A DNA stretch of 64,000 nt from Halopseudomonas aestusnigri (GTDB taxonomy: Bacteria > Pseudomonadota > Gammaproteobacteria > Pseudomonadales > Pseudomonadaceae), in assembly GCF_002197985.1 (NCBI RefSeq), contig NZ_NBYK01000004.1, positions 124,001 to 188,000 of the forward strand. Direction: 5' to 3'. Position 1 is the stretch's first letter. Every line of letters starts with the position of its first letter. A program made the position numbers and the translations under genes. Of this stretch, positions 9,201 through 17,269 are shown piece by piece. The notes under the pieces were generated by a model that saw only the letters and a program-made list of their open reading frames with translations, did not search any database and was not told where the DNA came from.

Positions 9201-10189
9201 AGCCGCGCATACAGCGGCAGAATCTCGGTGTGCTTCAGGTTGGCCTTGCGCAGGTACTCGGCGGTATCGCGAATCTCCCGCTCGCCCGGCAGAAACACAA
9301 GCACATCACCCGGCGATTTGCCGTGGCTGCGCTCAAACTGCTGAATCTCGGTGAGCGCGGCAACGATGCCCTGGTCGATGCTGAGGTCTTCCTCGACCGT
9401 GTTGCCCTCTTCGTCCCGTTCGGCGCTGAGCGGCCGATACCAGACATCCACCGGGTAGGTACGACCGGACACTTCAATCACCGGCGCATTGTCGAAATGG
9501 GCCGAGAACCGCTCAAGATCAATGGTTGCCGAGGTGATGATCACCTTCAGATCAGGCCGCTTGGCCAGGATGGTCTTGAGGTAACCCAGCAGGAAATCGA
9601 TATTGAGGCTGCGCTCGTGCGCCTCGTCGATGATCAGGGTGTCATAGCGGGTGAGGTAACGGTCATTCTGGGTTTCGGCCAGCAAAATGCCGTCGGTCAT
9701 CAGCTTGATCAGCGAGCGCTCTGAGGTCTGATCGGTAAAGCGCACCTGATAGCCGACCAGCTCACCCAGCGGCGTATTCAACTCTTCGGCAATACGCGAT
9801 GCCACGCTGCGCGCAGCCAGTCGCCGCGGCTGGGTATGGCCGATCAGACCGTGGATGCCGCGCCCTAGTTCCAGACAGATCTTCGGCAACTGGGTGGTCT
9901 TGCCTGAGCCGGTCTCGCCGGCGATCACCACCACCTGATTGTCGGCAATAGCGGCCTTGATCTGCTCGCGCTTGTCGGCTATCGGCAGTGCATCGGGATA
10001 GATGATTTTCGGGATCAGCCGGGCGCGCTCGGTCACCTTCTCGCTTGAAGCGTTAAAGCGCTCCAGCCAGGCTGCGGCGGCCTTGCCCTGATCGTCCTTG
10101 GGCAGGCGCTGAAACTGCTGCTGCAGGCGATGACGATCGCTGGCCATGACCTGGGAAAAATCGGGCGCATTGGAGTGCTTGGCTGACAT
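6290..10189 (-). CDS. hrpA: ATP-dependent RNA helicase HrpA (DEAH box)
   Basis: At 1299 residues it matches the length of HrpA. Residues 91-98 are the Walker A motif GETGSGKT and 188-191 the DEAH box. The helicase core is followed by the HA2, OB-fold and DUF3418 C-terminal regions typical of this family. HrpA uses ATP to remodel mRNA, and in E. coli it acts in fimbrial mRNA processing and in rescuing stalled ribosomes. AAGGA precedes ATG 10189. A strong terminator lies between this gene and fadD1, so it probably has its own promoter in the 83-base gap. It may be cotranscribed with the hydrolase / KAS III / sigma genes downstream. Confidence 0.95.
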   Translation of the reverse strand: MSAKHSNAPDFSQVMASDRHRLQQQFQRLPKDDQGKAAAAWLERFNASSEKVTERARLIPKIIYPDALPIADKREQIKAAIADNQVVVIAGETGSGKTTQLPKICLELGRGIHGLIGHTQPRRLAARSVASRIAEELNTPLGELVGYQVRFTDQTSERSLIKLMTDGILLAETQNDRYLTRYDTLIIDEAHERSLNIDFLLGYLKTILAKRPDLKVIITSATIDLERFSAHFDNAPVIEVSGRTYPVDVWYRPLSAERDEEGNTVEEDLSIDQGIVAALTEIQQFERSHGKSPGDVLVFLPGEREIRDTAEYLRKANLKHTEILPLYARLSAAEQQKIFSSHAGRRVVLATNVAETSLTVPGIVYVIDPGEARISRYSPRSKVQRLPVEAVSQASANQRKGRCGRVAPGICVRLFSEEDFLARPEFTDPEIRRTNLASVILQMLHLRLGRIEDFPFIEPPDGRAISDGFTLLQELGAVDRSGAMTDIGRQLARLPVDPRIGRMLLEGARQGCLAELAVIASALAVQDPRERPLEKQQAADQAHVQWNEEGSDFAAFLNLWNGFESQRQALTQSQLRSWCRRNFLNYLRLREWRETHRQIRLTCRDMGLEENKQPASGEPIHKALLAGLLSHLGNKTEEGDYLGARQRRFLLHPSSGLAKKKPAWVMVAELTETRRLYGRLAAKIDPVWVEPLAAHLVKTSHSEPHWEKKRGQVVAFEQVSLYGLIIVPKRKVHFGPIDPVVSRELFIRQALVAGEWHGRAAFNKANQQLLSQLDELEAKARKRDIVVDEETLYRFFDQRIPENIYQLASFERWLKRSSETNPKLLHMTRDDLLQREANDVSADLYPDLLRWESVALPLSYHFEPGHPADGVTVRIPASLLRRIDPQRLDWLVPGLLFDKCVALVRGLPKAIRKNFVPVPDFVRAALERMPFADGSLTQALGRELTRMTGVRLDGDAWADVELEDHLRMRIEVVDAVGKPICAGRDYSALCAQIDGLPLQAVTPVAEDKPKAPAQVPGSYALPETLVRKQAGIAVNFHPAWVEQGEDVVEQLFDVPQVALREHRFGIQRLLLQSPQLNEQARYLRQKLTTLKDAAIYYRDLGTQKQLTDDVLLGAIDRVFLPAGAPLPRDAETLAALIEAGRGDWVPACEQLTSQVLAILKQWHGLRKRFKGKVELAHALAMNDVREQLSELVFPGFARQVPGEWLSQYPRYLSAIEQRLDKLPGQVPRDRAWTDELQGYWQQYKALSERFQREGRWDPRLEEWRWMLEEYRVSLFAQQLGTRMPVSGKRLAKLWREITA

Positions 10190-10206
10190 GGTTGATCCTT
10201 GGCATT

Positions 10207-10237
10207 AAAAAACCCCGCCCGGCAGTGCCGGGCGGGG
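10207..10237 (-). terminator. Rho-independent terminator after fadD1
   Basis: A perfect 11-bp G+C stem (10213-10223 with 10227-10237) has a 3-base loop and is followed by six T residues on the minus strand. It separates fadD1 from hrpA. Confidence 0.93.
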
Positions 10238-10272
10238 CTGTATTGTCGCAAAAACGGAGCGACCGGTGCAGC

Positions 10273-11961
10273 TTACTGGCTGGCGAGTTTCTTCAGCTCT
10301 TCGTCGCGCAGTTCGCGGCGCAGGATCTTGCCGACGTTGGTGGTCGGCAGAGCGTCGCGGAACTCAACGTGCTTGGGCACCTTGTAAGCAGTCAGGCTGC
10401 TGCGCATATGGGCGATCACGTCTTTCTCGGTCAGGGTCGAGTCGGCAGATTTGACCAGGAACACCTTGATCGCTTCGCCCGATTTCTCGTCCGGCACGCC
10501 AATGGCAGCACACTGCACCACGCCCGGCAGGGTCGCCATGACATCTTCCAGCTCGTTCGGGTACACGTTGAAACCGGATACCAGAATCATGTCCTTCTTG
10601 CGGTCAACAATGCGCAGGTAGCCGTCTTCCTGAATGATCGCAATGTCACCGGTTTTCAGCCAGCCTTCGGCGTCCAGGATCTCATCGGTTGCTTCCTGAC
10701 GCTGCCAGTAGCCCTTCATTACCTGTGGGCCCTTGACGCACAGCTCGCCACGCTCACCCAGCGGCAGCTCGTTACCATCCTCATCGATGATCTTGCACAG
10801 GGTGGACGGCACCGGAATACCGATGGTGCCCAGCTGAATGTTGCTTATCGGGTTAACCGTAGCAACCGGGCTGGTTTCGGTCATGCCAAAGCCTTCACAG
10901 ATATCGCACCCGGTAACCTGCTTCCAGCGCTCGGCGGTAGCCAGTTGCAGCGCCATGCCGCCGGACAGGGTGACCTTGAACTTGCTGAAATCCAGCGCAC
11001 GGAAAGCGGCATCGTTGCACAGAGCAACGAACAAGGTATTGAGGCCAACGAAGCCGGTGAACTGGAACTTGGACAGCTCCTTCACAAAGGACGGGATATC
11101 ACGCGGGTTGGTGATCAGCACGTTATGGTTACCGCTGACCATCATTGCCATGCAGTGGAAGGTGAAGGCATAGATGTGATAAAGCGGCAGCGGGCAGATC
11201 ACGACTTCTTCGCCATCAATCATGTTCGAACCCATCAGCGCCTTGGCCTGCAGCATGTTGGCAACCAGGTTGCGGTGCGTCAGCATCGCACCCTTGGCAA
11301 CGCCGGTAGTGCCACCGGTGTACTGCAACACGGCTATGTCGCCAGACGCCGGACTGGCTTCTGCCAGACTCAGGCTGCGTCCCTTGGCCATGGCATCGTT
11401 GAAGCGGACCATGCCCGGAATATTGTAGGACGGTACCATCTTCTTGAGGTACTTGACCGCCGCATTGATCAGCAGGCGCTTGAGCGGAGGCAGCATATCG
11501 CCGAGCTCGGTGACAATGACATGCTTGACGCCGGTCTTGGGCACTACTTCTTCTGCCATATACGCCATGTTGGCCAGGCAGACCAGCGCCTTGGCGCCGG
11601 AGTCGTTGAACTGGTGTTCCATTTCCCGCGGGGTGTAAAGCGGGTTGGTATTGACTACCACATAGCCGGCACGCATCGCACCGAACACGGCAATCGGATA
11701 CTGCAAAACGTTCGGCATCTGGATAGCGATACGATCGCCTGGCTGCAGGCCGCTATGCTTCTGAAGGTAGGCAGCAAAGTGACCCGAGAGAGTGTAAAGG
11801 TCACCGTAGGTGAGTGTCTTTCCGAGGTTGGTAAAGGCAGGCTTGTTGGCGAAGCGCTGGCAGGAGTCTTTGAGAACGGCGAGAACGTTGGGGTACTGGT
11901 CGGGATCGATTTCAGGGGAAACACCCGCTGGATATTTGTCTTTCCAGAAATTTTCAAGCAT
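10273..11961 (-). CDS. fadD1: Long-chain-fatty-acid--CoA ligase FadD1
   Basis: The 562-residue acyl-CoA synthetase has the ATP/AMP motif YTGGTTGVAKGA, the second signature GFGMTETSP and the C-terminal GWLKTGDIA hinge region. It activates free fatty acids to acyl-CoA at the inner membrane for beta-oxidation. The open frame runs far upstream, but ATG 11961 (MLENFWKDKYP) matches the family N-terminus and has CAGGAG upstream. A second, distinct fadD lies 259 bases upstream in the same direction. The gap holds a strong hairpin, so the two may have separate promoters, as reported for fadD1/fadD2 of other pseudomonads. Confidence 0.93.
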   Translation of the reverse strand: MLENFWKDKYPAGVSPEIDPDQYPNVLAVLKDSCQRFANKPAFTNLGKTLTYGDLYTLSGHFAAYLQKHSGLQPGDRIAIQMPNVLQYPIAVFGAMRAGYVVVNTNPLYTPREMEHQFNDSGAKALVCLANMAYMAEEVVPKTGVKHVIVTELGDMLPPLKRLLINAAVKYLKKMVPSYNIPGMVRFNDAMAKGRSLSLAEASPASGDIAVLQYTGGTTGVAKGAMLTHRNLVANMLQAKALMGSNMIDGEEVVICPLPLYHIYAFTFHCMAMMVSGNHNVLITNPRDIPSFVKELSKFQFTGFVGLNTLFVALCNDAAFRALDFSKFKVTLSGGMALQLATAERWKQVTGCDICEGFGMTETSPVATVNPISNIQLGTIGIPVPSTLCKIIDEDGNELPLGERGELCVKGPQVMKGYWQRQEATDEILDAEGWLKTGDIAIIQEDGYLRIVDRKKDMILVSGFNVYPNELEDVMATLPGVVQCAAIGVPDEKSGEAIKVFLVKSADSTLTEKDVIAHMRSSLTAYKVPKHVEFRDALPTTNVGKILRRELRDEELKKLASQ

Positions 11962-12182
11962 GTAGGCCGGCTCCTGAACAGGTATTGCTGCTGTCTTATC
12001 GTATGTTCGGTTGTCTTTTGGTGCTTTCAGCACTCTTGTCACGACACTCAGTCTGGCCCTCGGCAAGCGTCTATTTGACGCACCCGAGGGTCCAAAGAGC
12101 CCGAAGACTAGCAGCTTTTCCAGAGGCAGACCAGCACCCCGGACAGGCATCCAGAGTGCATGAAGCTTGGCTTTGAGCGCCT

Positions 12183-12210
12183 GCGAGGGTGACCGGCGAG
12201 TCACCCTCGC
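12183..12210 (-). other. Strong hairpin after fadD2, terminator-like but without a T-run
   Basis: A perfect 11-bp stem (GCGAGGGTGAC at 12183-12193 with its complement at 12200-12210) lies just beyond the fadD2 stop. No T-run follows on the minus strand, so it may stabilise the fadD2 mRNA 3' end or attenuate read-through into fadD1. Confidence 0.6.
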
Positions 12211-12220
12211 AGGCAGAAGA

Positions 12221-13906
12221 TTACTGGTCGCGCAGCTCGCGACGCAGAATCTTGCCAACCGCCGACATGGGCAGCGACTCGCGAATCTCGTAATGCTTGG
12301 GCACCTTGTACCCGGTGAAATTCGCGCGGCAGTATGCCTTGAGCTCGTCAACGGTCAGGCTCTTGTCGCTGGGCACAACAAACAGCTTGACCGCTTCGCC
12401 GGATTTCTCGTCTTCCACGCCGATGGCCGCCGCATTGGCGACCTTGGGATGGGCAGCCACCACGTCTTCAATCTCGTTGGGATAGACGTTGAAGCCGGAC
12501 ACAATGATCAGGTCCTTGATGCGGTCAACAATCGACACAAAGCCGTCTTCGTCGATGATCGCCACGTCACCGGTACGAAACCAGCCGTCGGCATCCAGTA
12601 CCTCTGCAGTCGCTTCCGGGCGATTCCAGTAGCCCTTCATTACCTGCGGGCCTTTGACGCACAGCTCGCCACGCTCGCCGATAGGCAGCTCGTTGCCGTT
12701 TTCATCAATGACCTTGAGGGCTGTACCCGGTGCCGGCAGGCCAACCGAGCCCAGACGCGCCAAACCATCGCCCGGGCTGGAGGTCACAACGGGCGAGCAC
12801 TCGGTCAGGCCATAGCCTTCACCAATGACGCAGCCGGTCTTTTTCTGCCAGCGCTCGGCAGTGGCCTTGACCAGCGCAGTGCCGCCGGAACCGGTGCTTT
12901 TGAGCCGCGAGAAATCGAGCTTTTCAAACTCGGGATGATCCATCAACGCGACAAACAACGTATTGAGGCCGACAATCGAGGAGAACTGCCACTTTTTCAG
13001 TTCGGCGACAAAGCCGGGAATATCGCGCGGATTGGTGATCAGCACGTTATGGTGCCCGGCGATCATCATGCACATGCAGTTCACGGTGAAAGCAAAGATG
13101 TGATACAGCGGCAGCGGTGCAATGATCACCTCGCCGGGTTCACCGTTGATCTTCTGACCGTTGCTGTCTAGCTGCTGCATGTTGGCGTACACCTGCAGCA
13201 TGTTGGCCACCAGGTTACCGTGGGTCAGCATGGCCCCCTTGGCAACACCGGTAGTGCCGCCGGTGTATTGCAGCACGGCCACGTCGTCCAGCGTGCGGGT
13301 CACACCACTCGGGCGCTGGCCGTTGCTGCGCTTGAGTGCTGCCTTGAACGGCACCGCCTGCGGCAACGAGTAATCCGGGACCAGCTTTTTAACGTGCTTG
13401 ACCGCAGCATTGACCAGCATGCCCTTGAGGCCAGGCAGCATGTCACCCATACGCGCCTCAAACAGGTACTTGATCTCGGTATCAGGCAGCACGTCCTGTA
13501 CCAGATGCCCAAACATGTTCATGTAGATCAGCGCCTTGGCACCAGAGTCCTGGAACTGGTGACGCATCTCCCGGGCGGTATAGAGCGGGTTGGTGTTGAC
13601 TACCACCAGTCCGGCTCGAATCGCACCGAAAACAGCAATCGGGAACTGCAGCACGTTAGGCATTTGCACGGCAATACGGTCGCCGGGCTTGAGGTCGGTG
13701 TGCTGCTGGAGATAACTCGCGAAGGCGGCCGACAGACGATCCAGGTCAGCGTAGGTCAGGGTGACCCCCATGTTGCTGAAGGCTGCCAACTTGGCGTGCT
13801 TCACACAGGCCTGGTCAAAGACGTCGATAATCGAGCTGTACTGTGTCAGATCGATGTCGTTGGGAATCCCCGCCGGCCGTTTATCAGCCCAGAAGGACGC
13901 ATCCAT
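12221..13906 (-). CDS. fadD2: Long-chain-fatty-acid--CoA ligase FadD2
   Basis: The 561-residue paralogue of the neighbouring FadD1 carries YTGGTTGVAKGA, GYGLTECSP and GWFRTGDVA. Its N-terminus (MDASFWADKRPAG) is the FadD2 type as I remember it from Pseudomonas. It makes acyl-CoA from fatty acids, and in P. aeruginosa FadD2 is reported to prefer shorter chains than FadD1. AGGAG precedes ATG 13906. It is divergent from the lipase-like gene at 14152, and the 245-base gap between them must hold both promoters. I looked for a PsrA-type operator there and could not identify one with confidence. Confidence 0.92.
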   Translation of the reverse strand: MDASFWADKRPAGIPNDIDLTQYSSIIDVFDQACVKHAKLAAFSNMGVTLTYADLDRLSAAFASYLQQHTDLKPGDRIAVQMPNVLQFPIAVFGAIRAGLVVVNTNPLYTAREMRHQFQDSGAKALIYMNMFGHLVQDVLPDTEIKYLFEARMGDMLPGLKGMLVNAAVKHVKKLVPDYSLPQAVPFKAALKRSNGQRPSGVTRTLDDVAVLQYTGGTTGVAKGAMLTHGNLVANMLQVYANMQQLDSNGQKINGEPGEVIIAPLPLYHIFAFTVNCMCMMIAGHHNVLITNPRDIPGFVAELKKWQFSSIVGLNTLFVALMDHPEFEKLDFSRLKSTGSGGTALVKATAERWQKKTGCVIGEGYGLTECSPVVTSSPGDGLARLGSVGLPAPGTALKVIDENGNELPIGERGELCVKGPQVMKGYWNRPEATAEVLDADGWFRTGDVAIIDEDGFVSIVDRIKDLIIVSGFNVYPNEIEDVVAAHPKVANAAAIGVEDEKSGEAVKLFVVPSDKSLTVDELKAYCRANFTGYKVPKHYEIRESLPMSAVGKILRRELRDQ

Positions 13907-14151
13907 TGTTATTCTCCTATTCCCCGGTGGTGCAGTTTCTTATATTGGCAACGCCAGTCGTTGACGTCGATTGAGCATTGAAGCTCTTGGCACTACTGAT
14001 AAAGTGGCTCAAAGCTAACAGGGCTTGGCGCAAATACAAAATGCTGGAGTGTTTCATTTGATTTGTGAATACCGCTTCTCCCGCGCGCACTAGCATGCCT
14101 GTAGCGATCGCCCGTAAACAACAAGAACAACAAGCACAGGACGACTGACCA

Positions 14152-15108
14152 ATGCCCTACTCCACCCTGGCATTAACCGCACCTGACGGCGCCCACCTGA
14201 ACATTCACCACTGGCCCACCGCGTTGCCAATACGCGCCAGCGTCGTCATCTGTCACGGCATGGCCGAACACGGCGCACGCTATCAGACACTGGCGGAACA
14301 ACTCAACGCCGCCGGACTCGGTGTATGGGCACTGGATCTGCGCGGCCACGGCCTTAGCACGCCCGAACTGGCCCGTGGCCAACTTACACCTGGCGCAAGC
14401 TGGGAGGCGTTGACCAACGATCTGCTGCAAGTGATCAGGCATGCCAGAGACGCCGCGCCGGAGCACCCGCTGATCCTGCTCGGGCACAGCATGGGCAGCT
14501 ACGTCGCCCAAAGCCTGCTGCTGACCCATTCCGACTGCGTCGATCTGGCAGTGCTCAGCGGCAGTAACGCCAACCCACGGGTGCTCTGCCGCATAGGGCG
14601 GATAATGGCAGCACTGGAAAGCCGCATGCGGGGTACCGATGCGCCCGCACAGACCATGAACACACTCTCGTTCGGTCGCTTCAACCGCGCCTTCGGTGCA
14701 CCCCGCACTGCGTTTGACTGGCTCAGCCGGGACCCTGTTCAGGTCGACCGCTATGTAGCCGACCCGCTTTGCGGGTTCGTGCTCAGTGGTCACTACTGGC
14801 AGTGCCTGTTCGACGCGCTTGGACGTATTGCGACAGCCGATCAGCTGGTTTCGATACGGCGCGACCTGCCCGTTCTGATACTGGGTGGCGAGCGCGACCC
14901 CGTCAGTGCCGGAAACGGCCTGGCAAAGCTGCAGCAACGGTTGCACGCCGCCGGACTTTCACAGGTAGAATTGCGGCTTTATCCGGGTGCCCGGCACGAA
15001 GCCTTCAATGAGATCAATCGGGATGAGGTCATCTCCGATGTGCTCAGCTGGCTGGACCGGCACCTGTCCACCACCGTGCAACGGAGCCGCAGCCATGCAG
15101 AAGCTTGA
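14152..15108 (+). CDS. Alpha/beta hydrolase, lysophospholipase / monoacylglycerol lipase type
   Basis: The 318-residue protein has the HGMAEHG oxyanion segment, the intact elbow GHSMGS, an Asp in GGERDPVS and a His in GARHEAFNE. This is the complete triad of the serine aminopeptidase S33 / monoglyceride-lipase group. It has no signal peptide, so it should act in the cytoplasm on acylglycerols or lysophospholipids and could supply fatty acids to the two divergent FadD ligases. It overlaps the MaoC hydratase gene by 14 bases. The same order occurs in P. aeruginosa (PA3301-PA3302, from memory). Confidence 0.85.
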   Translation: MPYSTLALTAPDGAHLNIHHWPTALPIRASVVICHGMAEHGARYQTLAEQLNAAGLGVWALDLRGHGLSTPELARGQLTPGASWEALTNDLLQVIRHARDAAPEHPLILLGHSMGSYVAQSLLLTHSDCVDLAVLSGSNANPRVLCRIGRIMAALESRMRGTDAPAQTMNTLSFGRFNRAFGAPRTAFDWLSRDPVQVDRYVADPLCGFVLSGHYWQCLFDALGRIATADQLVSIRRDLPVLILGGERDPVSAGNGLAKLQQRLHAAGLSQVELRLYPGARHEAFNEINRDEVISDVLSWLDRHLSTTVQRSRSHAEA

Positions 15109-15565
15109 AAACCGCATTTACGACGAACTCAACATTGGTGACAAGGCCAGCCTTGCCCACCAGGTACAGGAGAGCGACCTGCTGCTGTTCGCTGCGGTGT
15201 CCGGCGACGTCAACCCGGTCCACCTGGACGAAGAATTTGCCGCAGCCACCCCGTTCAAGGGCCGCATTGCCCACGGTATGTTCTCCGGCGCACTGATCTC
15301 CGCCGCAATCGCCTGCGAACTGCCGGGGCCGGGCAGCATCTACATCGGCCAGGAGCTGAGCTTTCTGCGCCCGGTACGCCTGGGCGACAACATCACCATT
15401 GAGCTGGAAGTGCTGGAAAAACTGCCAAAGAACCGGGTAAAAATCGCCACCCGCGTTATCAATCAGGACGGCAAGCAGGTTGTGGATGGTGTCGCCACCG
15501 TAATGGCGCCCACCGAGAAGGTCAGCATCGACCGTCCGCAGGCACCGGCGGTGCAGTTGGGCTAA
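15095..15565 (+). CDS. MaoC-like (R)-specific enoyl-CoA hydratase
   Basis: The 156-residue hot-dog protein has the hydratase-2 motif D38-x-N-P-x-H43 (SGDVNPVHLD), whose Asp and His add water to trans-2-enoyl-CoA to give (R)-3-hydroxyacyl-CoA. PhaJ-type enzymes use this to feed polyhydroxyalkanoate or rhamnolipid synthesis from beta-oxidation. The open frame starts earlier, but ATG 15095 follows CGGAG and gives the family N-terminus. The start lies inside the preceding gene, so translation is coupled. Chain-length preference cannot be told. Confidence 0.88.
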   Translation: MQKLENRIYDELNIGDKASLAHQVQESDLLLFAAVSGDVNPVHLDEEFAAATPFKGRIAHGMFSGALISAAIACELPGPGSIYIGQELSFLRPVRLGDNITIELEVLEKLPKNRVKIATRVINQDGKQVVDGVATVMAPTEKVSIDRPQAPAVQLG

Positions 15566-15636
15566 GCGGCAGCTTTCGCTGCCGCAGTTGGAAGCTACAA
15601 GCGGCAAGCCTCAAGCTAAATCAAACCCGGCACAGG

Positions 15637-15663
15637 GCCTAATGCTGCTCAGTTAGGCTTTTT
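15637..15663 (+). terminator. Terminator of the hydrolase-MaoC operon
   Basis: GCCTAA (15637-15642) pairs with TTAGGC (15653-15658) and is followed by five T residues. It lies 70 bases beyond the MaoC stop and inside a larger imperfect stem, CCCGGCACAG with CTGTACCGGG. Confidence 0.7.
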
Positions 15664-15780
15664 CATTAGCTGTACCGGGCTTGAGGGAGGCGTTTTGCCG
15701 GACGGATACGGCATGTCGTGCTCGTGCGAACACTACCTCTGCAGGGAAAGGCTTTGGCATGTTGCATCTCCCGGAGCCTT

Positions 15781-15856
15781 GCGGACGCGACGTGTCGCGT
15801 CCCTACGAATATCATAACCACAACTCCGTAGTAGGGACACGGCATGCCGTGTCCGT
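15781..15856. repeat. Pair of inverted GTAGGG-type palindromes (BIME-like)
   Basis: Two 20-base palindromes, GGACGCGAC-GT-GTCGCGTCC (15783-15802) and GGACACGGC-AT-GCCGTGTCC (15835-15854), carry the flank GTAGGG in opposite orientation (CCCTAC at 15801-15806, GTAGGG at 15831-15836). They are two copies of one repeat facing each other. A decayed third copy may lie near 15698-15725. Confidence 0.65.
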
Positions 15857-16002
15857 AAGGCCCCTGCTACAGCGCGAGCGCGCGGTAGCGGGTAATCCGA
15901 GGGCCTTGGATTTCGCAGCTTATTCGCAGCTTAAGTGAACAGCTTTACGGCACTGTGCCGGGTTTGGTTCTGGAGCAGGAAGCTAATGTGCCGAATCAGC
16001 CG

Positions 16003-16034
16003 CCACAGACAGTCCCTGCAGGGACTGTTTGTGG
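16003..16034. repeat. 32-base palindrome
   Basis: The core ACAGTCCCTGCAGGGACTGT (16009-16028) is a perfect 20-base palindrome. It is extended by CCACA / TGTGG on either side with one G-T wobble. With no loop it could form a cruciform in DNA or a long helix in the read-through transcript of the CoxE-like gene. Confidence 0.75.
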
Positions 16035-16076
16035 CTTATAGCTTGCAGCTTCTGGCTGCGGCGGCGAAGCCGCCGC

Positions 16077-17255
16077 CTACTTGCTGAGATACTTCATACC
16101 GTCTTCCAGGCCCTGCAGGGTCAAGGGGTACATCTTGTCTTCAACCAGTTCGCGAATCAGCTTGGTTGAAGAGGTGTATTCCCAGGCATCCTTCGGATAC
16201 GGGTTAATCCAGATAAGCTTCTTGTACTTCTCCATGAAGCGCTGAATCCAGACGTAGCCCGCCTCTTCGTTCCAGTGCTCTACGCTGCCGCCCGGCTGAG
16301 TGATTTCGTAGGGCGCCATCGCAGCGTCACCGACAAACACCACCTTGTAGTCCGGACCGTACTTGTGCAGCAGATCCAGCGTCGAGGTGCGCTCGCTGGT
16401 GCGACGCATGTTGTTCTTCCACACCGACTCATAGACGCAGTTATGGAAGTAGTAATACTCCAGGTGCTTGAACTCGGTACGGCAGGCAGAGAACAGCTCT
16501 TCGCACACCTTGATGTGCGCATCCATCGAGCCGCCGATATCGAACAACAGCAGCAGCTTGACCGCGTTACGCCGCTCCGGACGCATCTGGATATTCAGCA
16601 GACCCGCATCCTTGGCGGTGTGGTCGATGGTGCCGTCAATGTCCAGTTCGTCTGCAGCGCCCTGACGCGCGAATTTGCGCAGGCGACGCAGCGCCACCTT
16701 GATATTGCGTGTACCCAGCTCGACCTGATCATCCAGGTTCTTGTACTCACGCTGATCCCAGACCTTGACCGCCTTGCCCTGGCGCTTTCCGGCGTCGCCG
16801 ACGCGAATACCCTCAGGGTTGAAGCCACCGGAACCAAAGGGACTGGTGCCGCCGGTACCGACCCACTTGTTGCCGCCCTCGTGGCGCTCTTTCTGCTCTT
16901 CGAGGCGCTTTTTGAACTCCTCGATCAGCTTGTCGAGACCGCCGAGCGTCTGGATCTTGGCCTTTTCCTCCTCGGTCAGCATGCGCTCGAATTCCTTGCG
17001 CAGCCAGTCGTCGGGAATCATCGCCTCAATCAGTTGATCGAGGTTTTCCAAACCCTTGAAGTAGGCACCGAAGGCACGGTCGAACTTGTCGAAGTGCCGC
17101 TCGTCCTTGACCATGACGGTACGCGCCAGATAATAGAACTCGTCCATATCGGCGAACACGACGTGGTGCTTCAACGCGTTGATCAGGTCGAGCAGCTCAC
17201 GTACCGAGACCGGTACCTTGGCTGCCCGCATCTCATTGAACAGGCCCAGTAACAT
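16077..17255 (-). CDS. CoxE-like von Willebrand factor A domain protein, MoxR partner
   Basis: The 392-residue soluble protein is charged and helical in its first half (long Glu/Lys/Arg stretches at about residues 85-130). A VWA domain then begins near residue 233. The metal-binding loop reads D239-I-G-G-S243-M-D, the DxGxS form usual in this CoxE-like family rather than DxSxS. Such proteins pair with MoxR ATPases as metal- or complex-maturation chaperones, and the client here is unknown. GGGAGG precedes ATG 17255, and only 14 bases separate it from the moxR stop. Confidence 0.85.
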   Translation of the reverse strand: MLLGLFNEMRAAKVPVSVRELLDLINALKHHVVFADMDEFYYLARTVMVKDERHFDKFDRAFGAYFKGLENLDQLIEAMIPDDWLRKEFERMLTEEEKAKIQTLGGLDKLIEEFKKRLEEQKERHEGGNKWVGTGGTSPFGSGGFNPEGIRVGDAGKRQGKAVKVWDQREYKNLDDQVELGTRNIKVALRRLRKFARQGAADELDIDGTIDHTAKDAGLLNIQMRPERRNAVKLLLLFDIGGSMDAHIKVCEELFSACRTEFKHLEYYYFHNCVYESVWKNNMRRTSERTSTLDLLHKYGPDYKVVFVGDAAMAPYEITQPGGSVEHWNEEAGYVWIQRFMEKYKKLIWINPYPKDAWEYTSSTKLIRELVEDKMYPLTLQGLEDGMKYLSK

Positions 17256-17269
17256 CGGGCACCTCCCTC

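Larger units (their letters stand above)
15566..16076. other. Gene-free, palindrome-rich intergenic region
   Basis: These 511 bases between two converging operons hold no convincing gene. They contain at least six inverted repeats: 15566-15585, a nested set at 15609-15686, near-perfect palindromes at 15783-15802 and 15835-15854, a 32-base palindrome at 16003-16034, and a hairpin at 16058-16076. A short open frame at 15681-15938 has no family features and is judged spurious. The GCAAGCCTCAAGCT and TAGCTTGCAGCTT stretches resemble dispersed extragenic sequence common in Pseudomonas. Confidence 0.7.

Noticed and set aside
6464-9724. 1086-residue open frame on the plus strand opposite hrpA
   Set aside because: It is the antisense frame of a real, fully conserved helicase gene. 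High third-position G+C keeps it open. It has no family motif and is not a coding gene.
13907-14151. PsrA-type operator in the fadD2 / lipase divergent promoter
   Set aside because: Several CAAA and GTTT pieces occur, but none forms a convincing spaced palindrome by eye.
15681-15938. 85-residue open frame in the palindrome-rich gap
   Set aside because: It runs through the inverted repeats, has no ribosome site and no domain character.
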